Origin: Enoplolaimus lenunculus
Lineage: Eukaryota > Nematoda > Enoplea > Enoplida > Thoracostomopsidae
DNA length: 64,000 nt
Reading direction: 5' to 3'
NCBI GenBank assembly: GCA_030248215.1
Contig: JASANG010001983.1
Span: 1-64,000, forward strand
Shown here in pieces: positions 1 to 11,720 of this stretch. The notes under the pieces are model-generated. The model ran no database searches. It was not told the origin of the DNA and saw nothing but the letters and a program-made list of their open reading frames with translations. The position numbers and the translations under genes are program-made. Each line of letters begins with the position of its first letter. Within the stretch, counting starts at the first letter, position 1.

Positions 1-606
1 TTGTCGGTGTCGACCGCAACGGTTGGTTTCACTCCAACGGTTGGTTTTACCCCAACGGTTGGTTTCACCCCAACGATTGGTTTCACCCCAACGATTGGTT
101 TCACCCTAACCATTGGTTTCACCCCAACGGTCGGTTTCATCCCAACGGTCGGTTTCACCCCAGCGGCCGTTTCACCCCAACGGTTGGTTTCACCCAACGG
201 TTGATTTCACCCCACGGTTGGTTTCAACCCAACGATTGGTTTCAGCCCAACGGTTGATTTCACCCAACGGTTGATTTCACGCCACGGTTGGTTTCAACCC
301 AACGATTGGTTTCACCCCAACGGTTGGTTTTTCCTCAACGGTTCTTTTCACCCCAATGGTTGGTTTCACCCCAACGGTCGGTTTCATCCCAACGGTTGGT
401 TTCACTCCAACAGTTGGTTTCACCCCAACGGTTGGTTTCACCCCAACGGTTGGTTTTGCCCCAACGGCTCGTTTCACCCCAGCGGTTAATTTTGCCCCAG
501 AGGTTAGTTTCACCCTAACGGCTGGTTTCACCTCAACGGTCGGTTTCAGCCCAAGGGTTGCTTTCACACAAACGGTTAGCTTAACCGCAACGGACGATGT
601 CACCCC
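1..606. repeat. 18-bp minisatellite
   Basis: The unit GGTTGGTTTCACCCCAAC repeats with point changes over the first 600 bases. Because 18 is a multiple of three, several frames stay open and read as hexapeptide repeats such as GFTPTV on the plus strand; I take these as by-products, not genes. A block around 200-255 recurs around 271-325 with the same variants, so part of the array grew by duplicating a multi-unit segment. The array is cut by the left edge of the window. Confidence 0.93.
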
Positions 607-641
607 ATGGATTAATGCAGCAGCTTGGTAAAGCGGTTGAA

Positions 642-1543
642 ACTAGAAAAAATGCTCAGCACTTGAGCAAAAAGTGATATGTTTCATATTCCTATTAAAG
701 TATGGTAAACTAGATCAGCACATTCGCTTTATGTAACCTGGAAAAGTATTAAGAAACAATAGCTGCCAAAATCATGCCAATTATTAATTTTTCTGAAACA
801 TATTGCGGACAGCAAAATTTCTGTAATATTTTTTTGTAAGAAACAATGCTTTTCTTGAATGCAAAGCGAAATTATTTCTGAAATGTAGACAGATGTAGCT
901 TGGAATCCATGAACGTATATTGAAGTTCTCTACAAAACGTATTAAATTTACCTATGGCTTTGTATTACCATAGTTAATTGAATTTCATAAGAGCATTGTG
1001 TGGCGACATAATGGCTGTTAGAGTTTTGATGACCAATTTTGTTAGATACTTCTTGAACAGAAGTCCACCAGAAAAACAATTGCAATTGATGCTTTAAAAA
1101 AGACTCCACTTATAAGTGACTTTTGAGTTTACTCGATTTTTTACCTTAGTAACAAATTATATAAATGCGCATTTCCCACCCGAGTTATTTATCTGTTTCA
1201 CTGCATAGTCACGACTATTGACGCTCACAAATCGCACCGTATTCTGGCAACATCGATTAACTTGCAAAATCAAAGAGCGGTATACCTCAGCCATGTCTCT
1301 GCGACCCTAAGGAATTTCTGAAAATTGCTAACAAAGCCTGTCAAAAACTTCAATGTTAGAAATAGATTTGCTGTCCGCAAGATGTTTCAGAAAAATTAAT
1401 AATTGGCATGATTTTGGCAGCTATTGTTTCTTAATACTTTTCCAGGTTACATCAAGCGAATGTGCTGATCTAGTTTACCACACTTTTAATAGGAATATGA
1501 AACATATCCCTTTTTGCTCAAGTGCTGAGCATTTTTTTCTAGT
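642..1543. mobile_element. 902-bp non-autonomous element with long terminal inverted repeats
   Basis: Arms 642-816 and 1367-1543 are inverted copies of each other at well over 90 percent by eye. The element starts ACTAGAAAAAATGCTCAGC and ends with the complement. The core of about 550 bp has no recognisable coding sequence. The arms are long enough for a transcript to fold into a hairpin of about 175 bp. The target-site duplication is unclear, because the flanks ACTAG and CTAGT are themselves complementary. Confidence 0.85.
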
Positions 1544-1833
1544 TAACTTTGTGGTGAACGCTTTTCATACTGTGTTATTGGCGAATATAATTCTTGCGAT
1601 TTTCTACAGGCCTTTGCAGTCATTTTTGCTTTCTGCAACTTTATTTTCCGGTGGTAAGTTGAAATATTTAAGCTTTTAAAAATCGTAGCTAATATCTTAT
1701 TTTTTATAAGGTCATAGCCATTGCCCCGACATGCAGCCATACTGTAAGAGTCGCCCGCCATAAAGCAATAGTCCATGTTGATCATTAATCATAGGAATCT
1801 TTCCACTGGGAGACACGAAGATTTTGGCACTTT

Positions 1834-2018
1834 GGCCCATATAAACAAGGCCGGATCGGTTTCGGAGGTGCTATAATACTGTAATACATTCAATTTTAAG
1901 CTTTTAATAAATTTTTTTGCTTAGGCTTAGGCTTAGGCTTAGGAAGTAGGCTTATTCATACGTTTAGGCTTAAGGAATATGCTTATACTACTGTTACGGC
2001 CCGTTCCAGACCTGTGGT
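1834..2018. mobile_element. MITE family A with TTAGGC tract
   Basis: Ends resemble GGCCCATATAAACAAGG and ACGGCCCGTTCCAGACC, matching the family A consensus GGCCCATGTAAAGAACAGGGGCGGAAC and its complement. The interior has four consecutive TTAGGC-type units and further scattered ones. No coding content. Confidence 0.75.
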
Positions 2019-3423
2019 AGTTTAGAAATTGTAGGCTTAGGATTATGCTTGACTGCGCGTAGGTTAAGTTTAAGTTTAAATTTTAGGCCGCGATAACAGA
2101 TGAACCATATCGAAACGGCTAAAATTTGCATTACAAAACGAAAAATGCGAGAGTATCTACAGCTTAAAGCGGAAAATATTGTTTACCCATCCCTGCGCTT
2201 TACCCGCGCAAATCTGAATTTCTTACCGGCGCGTATACCCGCGCTAAAAAGATCTGCCCGGGATCGACCTTTTACCCAGCCACCTATCACGTATATGTCT
2301 CGCAATTTTTCGTTACAGATTCGCTGAAAATATTCAAAATGAAATATTAAGAATTACGAAATTAATCCAAAATCTTAACAATTTGTAAACTGTGTATTTG
2401 TATTAAAAATTTCCTATCGATCCGAGACGGTGTAGCTACACCCGGTTGCACCATCTGACGCAACAAAACCGTTTGTAGCGAACATGACACGCGTGTCAAA
2501 CTTGGCTAACGGTGCTACAAATATTTAGGTCATATGATGTCGATGGATTTAGAAAATTACTAAACCGGTTTTTGTCTTCATTTCTGTACCGGTAGTCGTA
2601 GTCGAACATGGCTCGAACCAGAACAGACACCACCCCCCTTTCACAACACTGCCCGATTGGGAACTTTTTGGCTGTCGCTAAAATATATTTGAGTTAACAG
2701 CGTTTGTTTATTGCTGTTTCTGAAAAATATTACGAATTTAAAAACATATTTTTCATGGGTAAACTTTAGAGATGTGAAATTTTGTAACCCCCCAAAACGT
2801 TTCTAGCCATATGCAGCTGGCTATTTATCGTACGGGTGGGTTGTGTAATTTTTCCCAAGGGTTCGCAGGCTGTTATTATGTTGCAGATCACGTGACCGAA
2901 ATTTTCACACGCAGGGTGTATTTTGGGTTTATCCTGGCCACTACTTTTTTTGCCTGAACCTAACGTCTTTTGCAAGCGATTAATATATAGTTTGTCACAG
3001 TTGGTTCGCCGCGTAGCCAGGGGGGGCGGCGTTTAACGCTTAAGACCCCTCCAGCCGATGAACCAAGAAACATTTTGTGTGCAAAATAATTTTATACTGA
3101 AACAATGTTTAGCTTTTCGCTGGCTTCAGCTCGGGAGATTTTCTTAATAGTTGAAATAAGTTCAAATCTGGCGAATTTGACGGTAGAACGGCAATTTCGA
3201 CCCTCAGGCAAAACTAAAAATTTTCATTGGGACACTTTTCATTTTTACAATTATTTCTTGCTCGCTTTTCTCGCGAATTCTTTAAAAGATGAACGTTTTA
3301 CTGTAACTGATAGTTGCCTAAAGATGCCCGGTCAATTGAAAATTCTGACTAAGGGCCTGACTTGTGCCGCCGGATGGGCAGAAAGCATTTGACGCATAAT
3401 GGGGCACAACAGACTAAAAGCTC
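2019..3423. other. No gene recognised
   Basis: Mostly AT-rich sequence. The stretch 2170-2270, with repeated TTTACCCGCGC-like words, resembles 28120-28250 and is probably a fragment of another dispersed repeat. No credible exon, RNA gene or complete element was seen. Confidence 0.5.
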
Positions 3424-3668
3424 TGCGCTATGCTTTTATGTGCCGCGCATCGCCGCACAGCGGTGGTCGGTGCCGCCGATCGCTGCAATTATAGCTATGG
3501 CGGTGTTCTGCGCCGTGCAACGCCGCACAGCGGCGGACGGTGCCGCCGATCGCCGCAATTTTAGCAATTGCGGTGTTCGGCACTGCACATTTCTGAAAGA
3601 TCATTTTTTAAAATGACACTACAGTGCCGCACGGTGGCGTGCGGCGACGCGCGGCGAGCATAGCACCA
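3424..3668. mobile_element. GC-rich MITE with GCGCTATGC ends
   Basis: A GC-rich island of CGCCGCACAGCGG-like words, bounded on the left by GCGCTATGCTTTTATG and on the right by GCGAGCATAGCACC, which is the imperfect complement. The ends resemble those of the GCGCTAT family L elements (for example 7030 and 33183), so the two may be relatives. Small ORFs inside are compositional. Confidence 0.6.
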
Positions 3669-3840
3669 CCCTAAACGGTATATTTCGTTTACTCAAGTCA
3701 TCAAGATTAAAGTGGGGGTCGGCCTACGCCGACCGCCGCCCCACTCGGCTACTTTTCACAAGCCATTTTTTCAAGCCGTCATCAAGTGACGGACTGTAAA
3801 CAGTTGAACATATTACAGCCAATGATTTCAACTCCAAGGA

Positions 3841-4040
3841 ACACTGCATTGTAAAGAATGGTGAGTGAGATTGACTCTCTCCGAAATAGGCTTTTCCTGA
3901 CTACACAAACTGAGTCAAAATTCGACTCGCTGAGCCGCACGTTTGACTGTGACGGAGTCGAATTTCGACTCAGCTTGTGTAGTTAGGAACATCCTATTTT
4001 GGAGAGAGTCAATTTGACTCATCATTTTTTTGTAGTGTAT
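3841..4040. mobile_element. Palindromic MITE family G (GACTC-rich)
   Basis: Left end ACTGCATTGTAAAGAATGGTG and right end ATTTTTTTGTAGTGT are complementary, and the two halves mirror each other through ACTCTCTCCGAAATAGG and its complement. Other copies are at 44491-44700 and, partially, at 25883-25995. Confidence 0.8.
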
Positions 4041-4624
4041 GCATTTCGGTATTTCGACCCAACCACACAATCATGGTGCTTATAGAACTGCAAACGTTGT
4101 CTCTTCCGGGTTGACATTCTAACCCTTACACGGGCATCTTTGTTTCCAATTTATTTCATTTATTTATCCGTCCTATTAATTCCGGTTGAAAGCCCCGGGT
4201 CAAATCGTTGCTCTATATTTCTTCCCTTGACTTAAGCTTCCGGTTGTATTTTGTTTCAAGTCTTGATTTCGTGGTTAACGATACAAAGCTTAGAGGTACA
4301 AGCAGCCATGTGGACTGAACCGCAAAAGCCGGGCGGTCCACGATATGGCCGTGGACCATAGACTGGAAGGCATAACGCTAGACTGCACCGCTGCGTTTTG
4401 GAACGGACCGGTTCGGCATCGACGGACTCTCGGTTCATACGGAAAAACAGTCTTTTTCCGTATTACAGGGTTACCCTCTAGAGAGTCAAAACAAAATATC
4501 AGTCCCCTTCGTATTCGAGTCACTACAGTATTATTGCAATTATTGCAATAGCAGCCTAAAATTAATTGCAATCATATACTCTAAGAAGCAGAACATAGGC
4601 ATTATTTGTAAATACAACGTTTTT

Positions 4625-4762
4625 GCAGTGAGAATTTGTAGCTGCAACTCGCAGCTGTAAGTTTTGCGAAACGGTTTTTTGTACAAAACTGTTCGCAGGC
4701 AAATTACAGCTGCATATTTATTCTGCAAAAGAAACTGCAAAAACTTGCACGTGTGAATATGG
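4625..4762. mobile_element. Degenerate MITE family I fragment
   Basis: Contains GCAGCTGTAAG-like words and ends AAAACTTGCACGTGTGAATA, matching the right end of the complete copy at 59479-59708. The left end is not clear. Confidence 0.55.
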
Positions 4763-4832
4763 ATTATAGTTTAATTATCAACTTCTGTGCAAATACATTT
4801 AAACTACTTTTGTATCCTGTTTTAAAATAAGC

Positions 4833-5028
4833 GGCCAATGTTACTTTAAGGGGTGTAACAGTAGATTAAGCGTAGTCGTAAGCCTAAGCCTATGCCTAAG
4901 CCTAAGCAAAAATGAGTTCTTAAGCCTAAGCCTATGCCTAAGCCTAAGCAAAAATATACTCTAGAATCTAAACCTACTCTTTTATAGACCCAGTTGAAAC
5001 CTGGACGCCTCTTAAAGTAACATGGGCC
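4833..5028. mobile_element. MITE family B with CCTAAG tract
   Basis: Left GGCCAATGTTACTTTAAGG and right CTTAAAGTAACATGGGCC are complementary. The interior has two (CCTAAG)n tracts separated by AAAAATGAGTTC, and a conserved unique part TCTAGAATCTAAACC. The layout matches family A (unique half plus TTAGGC-like half) but the ends differ, so the two families may share an ancestor. Confidence 0.85.
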
Positions 5029-6344
5029 AAAGAAGCCATATTTACCCCTGCAAGCAGGAATTGTTCGTTGAGGGACCAGCAAGATTTTCTGGTGGGGGGG
5101 GGGGGTAGAAAAATATTCCGTATTTGACGCCTTTGGACGTTGGAGAAATTTCTAGGGTAGGCTCCTGGGAGACATGGGACAAGGATTTCCATTGCCGCTG
5201 TAGATGCTGCAGTGATCATAGCAGCGAAGTTTAAACGTTAATTAGATTATTGTTTGTTCCTCAGACGGCCTGGAGGTGGTTTCTTTTAAAATATTAAGTA
5301 AATTTTTGGCCTACAGATTTTACAATGCGTTTTTCTTGAATATCTGGTCGGTCTTGTAGCAGTTTTTAGGATTTTTTGGCTTGGATATCATGGATGGAAA
5401 TTTATTGCAGAATTTTTGTGTACGAAATTAGAGATTAAATTTTAGTTTAAAAAAAAGCCCACCTGTTTTTAATTTCGTAATCACTCCGGAAAATTTTATT
5501 CCTATTTTTAATGTTTCTGTACTAAAATGGCGGCCTCATTTGCACGTTTTACCATTATATATTTATATGATTTAAGCTGAAATGTTCCACATACGTATTT
5601 TGGGCAACTTTTCAACAATACTTTATTTAGAATGTTTTCTAAGAACAGAAACGTGATTGTTCCGTGAAAAGAACATTTGCATACAGATTGTTGTGCATTC
5701 GCTAACTTTTGTGCATTGCGCAAATTCGGCTGGCTAGTACATATTATATCTGGTAATCAGTGGGTGCGTTCACCTAATCTCAGTGCCCGAGCAGACAGGG
5801 ATGGCGGCTCCCTCCAAACTTTATGGGGGGCCCTCAAAATCGGGAGCGAATTGAGCAACAAGTCAGACGCATTTTGTAACTTCGGCGGTTTTTGTATCAA
5901 CCGGTTAGAGTGGGGGCCCCTCTGGCGGTGGCGTCCCCAAATGGAGTGTGGGGGTGGCTGCTCTTGCCCTTCAGTCTCACCCTCTCCTCACGCTCTTGTA
6001 TATTTACCCAGGTATAAATATGAATTTGTATACTATTGACACAGTTTTGAAATAAAATAGAATGTACTATATTTTAGTAAATAATAATTATTATTTCAAC
6101 AAAAAATATATAAAATACTCTCAACAACTGAGTTGTGCTGGAAACATTTCAAACTGAACGTACTGTTGCATATCCGTATTTTATGTCTTATTTGTTAGTA
6201 TTTTTTAGATATTTGTTGTTATTTTTTTAGTAAATATTGTTTTTTCACTAAAAACATTACGTATTATCTGTCTAACTTATGGGCCAAACGGACGCCGAAT
6301 GTGTCGTCAAACCGGTATCTTAAAATTTTGTCTCATTTATGTAG
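5029..6344. other. No gene recognised; one weak dispersed repeat
   Basis: Sequence at about 5565-5720 resembles 31880-32060 and 9530-9590 (shared ACGTATTTTGGGCAAC near an AGCTGGAA-type end), so it is probably an old MITE fragment. A G homopolymer lies near 5093. The short open frame at 5677-6039 has no recognisable domain. Confidence 0.5.
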
Positions 6345-6706
6345 GTGGCGGATCCGAAAATTTCTGACGGGTTGCGGACTGGTGTAAAAGTTATGGAACA
6401 CAATTTTTACTGTAATGCAATATATGTGCCAATTTTGTGACAGGGAAAAATTGTAAGGTAGGGACGAACCTTACTTGACAGGGAAAAATTGTAAGGTAGG
6501 GACGAACCTTACGTGACAGGGAAAAATTGTAAGGTAGGGACGAACCTCTACTTGACAGGGAAAAATTGTAAGGTAGGGACGAACCTTACGTGACAGGGAA
6601 AAATTGTAAGGTAGGGACGAACCTTACGTGACAGGGAAAAATTGTAAGGCAGGGACGAACCTTACTTGACAGGGAAAAATTGTAAGGTAGGGACGAACCT
6701 TACTAG
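6345..6706. mobile_element. MITE family D copy containing a 38-bp tandem array
   Basis: Left end GGCGGATCCGAAAATTTCTG matches the family D ends at 12746 and 13838. The family word AATTGTAAGGTAGGGAC, present once or a few times in other copies, has become a regular array of seven 38-bp units at 6437-6703 (GTGACAGGGAAAAATTGT followed by AAGGTAGGGACGAACCTTA). The right terminus seems lost or degenerate. Confidence 0.8.
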
Positions 6707-7029
6707 ATATTTTATCATATTTTATCAACAGTACCTTTGCTGATATATAGACGGCAAAGGCTATTGAATCCAAGACGACAATTTTTTATCAAAACGTTGA
6801 ATCCTACACAAAAGACTTTTTCTATTAAAAAACATACAGAAGGAAATGGCTGTATATTTGTAAAATCTTAGTCTTATTTAGCAAAAATATTTGACAGAAA
6901 TAAATTGTTTGGTATTTATTGTAGGCCCCCCTATCAGAAAATAAGCTTTGCTTGTATTTTATGTTCCCAAGCGTAAGCTTACGCGTTTTCAAGTCAACGC
7001 TGGGTTTAACTATAAGTAGTCTAAGGCTG

Positions 7030-7192
7030 GGCGCTATACTTGACGTATGGCGCCGTGTGGCACCGTGCGTCAGCAGCCGTCACTATACGGTATTACTACA
7101 TGGTGATGGACGACACCGGATTGCGACGGACGGGGCCGAATGGCGCGTACGGGTGACGGACGTCACCGGATGTCATCAAAAGTATAGCGTCG
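7030..7192. mobile_element. GC-rich MITE family L
   Basis: Bounded by GCGCTATACTTGACG on the left and AAAAGTATAGCGTC on the right, imperfect inverted repeats. The interior is rich in CCGTCAC and GTGACGG words. Relatives: 7690-7928, 14415-14543, 33183-33350 and the expanded copy at 34043-36379. Confidence 0.75.
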
Positions 7193-7462
7193 CCTTAAGT
7201 ATTAGAAAGGCTAAGTTTCGTAGCGTTTATTAGACGTTGGCAACGGGAACATGTGATCCAATTCACAATTGCAGGCTGACGAAATGGATATTCGGTAACC
7301 CGGAAGTTTATTCAGAAACAGGGTTTGTTTAAGTCCCTACGTCTTGATTACTTGAAGTAAACGTACTTTTTTAGTTATAAAACATAAGGTCCGCCCACAC
7401 ATAAAAGACCTGCACCAAAGCATAAACCTCGGACAGAATAATCCTAAATTTAATTCAAGGCT

Positions 7463-7680
7463 CATATTCTCAAATGTGTCTAGAACCTATCATCGGTTGG
7501 TGATAGGTCTTGTAACTTTCAAACCAGTAAATGCTGAGGCTTAATTTTCACAACATCTTTTGCGTAGTATTTGCTCTGCTCCTGTACCGATTTTGAGTTC
7601 AACAACTGCAACAGTTAGTGAGTTAGAAAACTTATTACTAACAGATAATAGTTGCTATACACATTTGTGAATATGGGCCC
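7463..7680. mobile_element. MITE family C
   Basis: Left ATATTCTCAAATGTGTCTAG and right CTATACACATTTGTGAATAT are inverted repeats. The inner TATCATCGGTTGGTGATAGG hairpin word and the central ACCGATTTTGAG block recur in all complete family copies, which are about 215 bp long. No coding content. Confidence 0.85.
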
Positions 7681-7689
7681 TAAGGATTT

Positions 7690-7928
7690 CTCTATATTTT
7701 TTGACGTGCGGCGCCGTCCGTCACCCGCACGGTACCGTCCGGTGTCGGCCGTCAATGCACGGCGCCATCCGTCCGTCACCATGCTGCGCCGTACGTCATC
7801 GTGCGGTATCGTACGCAAATAACTCACGTACGATAATGTATGGTGACGGACGGCGCTGGCGGTGCCGTGCGGGTGACGGACGACGCTGTACAGGAGGCGG
7901 ACGGCGCCGGACGTCAAGTATAGCGCAA
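7690..7928. mobile_element. GC-rich MITE family L, most complete copy
   Basis: Left half of CCGTCACCCGCACGG-like words, a central TCGTACGCAAATAACTCACG, and a right half that is the complement, ending GTCAAGTATAGCGC. This copy shows the organisation from which the huge array at 34043-36379 seems to derive, since that array ends in the same TCGTACGCAAATAA centre. Confidence 0.75.
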
Positions 7929-7984
7929 CCCTTTTACTTTAGCCTATGTGTAGTTTTGAGCATAAGCCTACGCCTTAGCACATA

Positions 7985-8035
7985 ATATAATATATATAAA
8001 TATATATAAATATATATATAAATATATATATTTGA
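7985..8035. repeat. AT microsatellite
   Basis: Irregular (TATATAAA)n / (TA)n tract. Confidence 0.8.
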
Positions 8036-8591
8036 GAACTTATCAATAAAGTAGGTGCAATCTCTAAATATTCACATTGCTATTTTTCAAAGTTCATTAT
8101 TAATTGCTTTTTCATTCATTATTTGCTTTTTACAATTATCTTTTTTTCACATGAAACATTCTTGAGTTGAGCTGTGTTTAAAAAGTTTAAACGACAGCGA
8201 ATATTATAGCGTTTAAATGGGTAAGTATTTATCATCAAACTTTGGCTCGTCCCGATGCCTTTTTCTGGCTTCCCTTAATTGATTAGTTTAAGCTTCTGTA
8301 GGCATTAGGCTCAATCGTAGTTATTATCGTAATTTTCTCGTTACGGGTGGAGAAATTTTAGGCGTTTTAGCAAATTGATCAGTTTTTAGGCAAAGCAAAG
8401 TGAATTTGTGTTTTAGCTTGAGGGTGGAGTTCTTTCAATCCTGGTTGAACGGTTATGTACGCACACTGTAAATTTTAAGCTGTAATTTTAAAAATATGTC
8501 TGCGTAAATTTAAATCTTCGCGATCCGTAGAAGATTGCATATGCTAACGATTTTGTGATTCATCGGATGCGGTGATTTTTGGACGTACCTA
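8036..8591. other. No gene recognised
   Basis: AT-rich unique-looking sequence; nothing supportable on either strand. Confidence 0.5.
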
Positions 8592-9350
8592 TACACACAA
8601 AAAACATTTTCTGATATTTAAGAAATATTTTCTTAAAGTCAAGACAATTATGTCTTAATCTAGACTCCAGACATATGTCTTGAATGCAAGACATTTACTT
8701 TCTGAAAAATTTCAGAAAACTGTGTCTGAAGTTTTTAACACGTAAATATCTTAAATTTAAGAGTGTTTGATGAACAATTAAGAGAAATATTTTTGAAATA
8801 CAAGACAAATATGTCTGAAATATAAGTCAAATATGTCTGAAATAAACGACTTGTTTTGCTGATATTTAAGATATATATGTCTTAGAAACAAGATTTCCGC
8901 GAGAAATCTCATTCAAAATTGGGGGTTATGGTCATCCAAATTCTCAAATTTTACAATCTAAGATACCTCCAAAACTTTAACTTAAATTGGGGGAGTCTGG
9001 AGCTCAACCCGAAATATCTTTGAAGTTCGATTATTTATAGACTCTCTTAATAACATAAACGAAGCAATTTTTTTGCATACATTAAAATCAGAAGTTGAAC
9101 TCTTGAATATAAAAGCCTACAATTTCTTGAAAGGAAGAAATTTAAGTCTTATTTATTGCAAATAATGATTTGATTTAATATAAGACTTTTTTGTTTAACC
9201 ATTTAAGACATGAATTTCTGAGCTGTTTAATGCTATTAATGTCTGAAATACAAGACGTTAATGTTTTGAAAATTTAAGAAAGCAAGAGTCTTCAATTTTC
9301 AACACAATTTATTTTGTCTGTACCCCAGACACAAGACAACTTGCTGGGTA
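8592..9350. repeat. AT-rich region of interspersed AAGACATATGTCTT words
   Basis: About 750 bp in which AAGACA, TGTCTTG and TGTCTGAAAT recur every 20-40 bases in both orientations, with a clean edge near ACACAAAAAACATTTTCTG and an end near CAGACACAAGACAACTTG. It looks like one old palindrome-rich non-autonomous element, but definite terminal repeats were not found. Confidence 0.45.
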
Positions 9351-10264
9351 AATCATCTGACAATTGTTCCACCGTCGCATATTTCTGCAAGCCATGATAT
9401 GGTCAGAGTGAATGCACTGTATATGACTCTTGTTTTGAAAAGCTGTAACGCTTTGCAGACAAATGAACACATCCGAAACAATAGGTATTATCTATGCATA
9501 CTCTTAATTTGAATACGTAACGTAAACAGAATCTGTTGGAACGCTGCCCAAAATACGTATGTGGGTTGTTCCAGCTTTAATATATAGATTTAAATTAACC
9601 TCGAATATTCAAATTAGGAGTTCCTACACAACTGGTTTAATACAGTACTAAACCGTTGAACAAGCATAGATGTGAATGTATAAAAATCACTTAATAGCTA
9701 TCAGCATTTTCGTAATTGCGCAGGGCTGTCACACCGTTCCCCTGCCCCCCCCCTTGTCCGAATACGCCGCTTCATACAAACAGGTACACGATTAAATTGT
9801 ATAATTTCCAGAAACTTAAAGCTTGAATATGAAAAAATTTATTCAGCACAATAAACATCATCCAGTGAAAACAGTTCAATCGTTGTAAATTGAGTTTTTT
9901 AAATTTTAAATTTAAATCTGAACGTCAAACGCTGTCGCATTTTTACCTCATGAATCATGCTTATTTTGAACATTTTGAACGAAATAAAATACGAAATGTA
10001 TCGTAGGTTTAAAGTATACTCAAACTGGCTGTTTGACGACGTATTATTGAAACGAGCTGTTGTTAGTATTGCCAGACTTACTCGTCTGTATTTGATTGAA
10101 GCCAAAAATGCTTCAATGTCCAGGACACTAAAGCTTTTTGGCTTCAACGTTCAGGATACTGAAGCTTTTTTGGCTTCAGTGCCCGTGACACTACTCCCTC
10201 AAAAGTCACCTGATGTACGCATGTTATTGTTGAAGTTGCATTACAATTTATTGCTACCGGAGTA
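9351..10264. other. No gene recognised; short repeats
   Basis: About 9540-9590 shares CCAAAATACGTATGTGGG with other dispersed fragments. At 10095-10185 the words AAGCTTTTTGGCTTCAA and relatives are repeated about three times and partly complementary. The open frame at 9957-10265 comes mostly from this and has no domain. Confidence 0.5.
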
Positions 10265-10310
10265 GGAAGGTGAGAAAAGCCGGAACCGGAACTCCGGTTG
10301 CATCCTGATA
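10265..10310. mobile_element. CCGGAAC-type element fragment (family M2)
   Basis: GCCGGAACCGGAACTCCGG followed by TTGCATCCTGATATA matches the right half of the complete 84-bp element at 18325-18408. Confidence 0.6.
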
Positions 10311-10839
10311 TATATAGTCATATATGTATATAGGTGTTTATTTTTCATCCTCTACTGTTACCCTGCTGCCAACAGTGACGTGGGTGCGGAAAATCAGAGC
10401 CGAAGGTCAACCAACAAAATTTTGGTAAGAATTTTAGCTTTGAACTTTCTTTTAGAGAAATATTGGTAATTAAAATAACTGAAATTATCTCAAAGTTACA
10501 GATTAACTTTTCGAAATGCATAACTTCTGTGAAAAATACAACAGATTTTACTGGTGAAATATTTGGAACCACCGGCAGAACTTGTACCAGAAATCCTGCG
10601 CGGAGCGGAGGACGACTACCACCCTGTGATACCTCATACTATAGTGACCCGAATAAGAGAGGTGTAATAAGAGGGGGAGAGTCCCCATTTTGAGTCCCAA
10701 TCAATAGGACTCCGTATCCCTAATAAGAGTTCGTAAGCGGATAGAGTCCTTAACCCTAATTAGAGTCCATAAATGTCAACCAGTCGTAGTGGGACTACAT
10801 TTATTGAGTGAAGCTCGAACACACGTAAGCAATTAAGGT
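10311..10839. other. No gene recognised
   Basis: The open frame around 10463-10693 is unlike any family I know. 10620-10780 contains several AATAAGAG / GAGTCC words and may be a diverged repeat. Confidence 0.45.
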
Positions 10840-11720
10840 AATATGCAAAGTAGTTATTAGCTAACTATTCATTTATCGAGTTTGGAGGTTTGTAAACAAT
10901 TTCCTCAAATTCATGGAACGCAAAAACCGTTCAGCCACCCTAATAATTATTGGAATAATTTAAAAAGTCCTAATTTTGTCTGGTCAATTAAGCAAATATG
11001 CAAATTATTTATTAGCTAACTATTCGATAATCGCCTTTAAAGGTTTGTAGACAATTTATTTAGATTCCTCGCACCCGAAAACCCATTATTGCTGAAATTA
11101 GATTGCTTGTAACCGTAATAATTAGTGAAACATTGTAAAAATGCCTAATTTAGGCTTATCAACTATGCTTATATGCAAATTATCTATTAGCTAACCACTC
11201 AATTATTGGTTTTAGACATTTGCAAACAATTTATTCAGATTCCTCGCACCTAAAAACCCTTTAGTGCTGAAATATATTGCTTTTAACCTTAAAGTTATTG
11301 AAATAATTTAAAAAGTCCTAATTTTGTCTGGTCAATTAAGCTAGTATGCAAAGTAGCTATTAGCTAACTATTCAATTATCGGTTTTGGAGGTTTGTAAAC
11401 AAATTATTCAAATTCCTCGCACCTAAAAACCCTTTAATGCTGAAATTATATTGCTTTTAACCTTAATAATTAGTGAAATAATGTAAAAAGTCCTAATTTA
11501 GGCTTATAAACTATGCTAATATGCAAATTATCTGTTTACTAACTGCTCAATTATCCGTTTTGGAGATTTGTAAACAGTCCACGCAGATTGCTCGCACCCA
11601 AAAACCCTTTAATGCTAAAATTAGATTGCTTCTAACTGTAATAATTAGTGAAATATTGTGGAAAGTCCAAATTTAGGCTTAATTAATTATGCAAATTAGC
11701 CTGTAGCTAATAAACGGCTT
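10840..11720. repeat. Roughly 172-bp satellite, five units
   Basis: The word GCAAAT/GTA..TATTAGCTAAC recurs at 10845, 11000, 11175, 11348, 11523 and 11691, giving periods of 155, 175, 173, 175 and 168. Each unit also carries CCTCGCACC(T/C)AAAAACCC, TAATAATTAGTGAAAT and AAAAAGTCCTAATTT. Two alternating variants of the last word (TTTGTCTGGTCAATTAAG and TTAGGCTTATNAACTATG) suggest a former dimeric higher-order unit. Confidence 0.88.

Noticed and set aside
1-631. Repeat-protein-like frames with GFTPTV units
   Set aside because: Readings of the 18-bp minisatellite.
1915-1960. Interstitial telomere
   Set aside because: The TTAGGC tract is short and lies at the same place in many MITE copies, so it belongs to the element.
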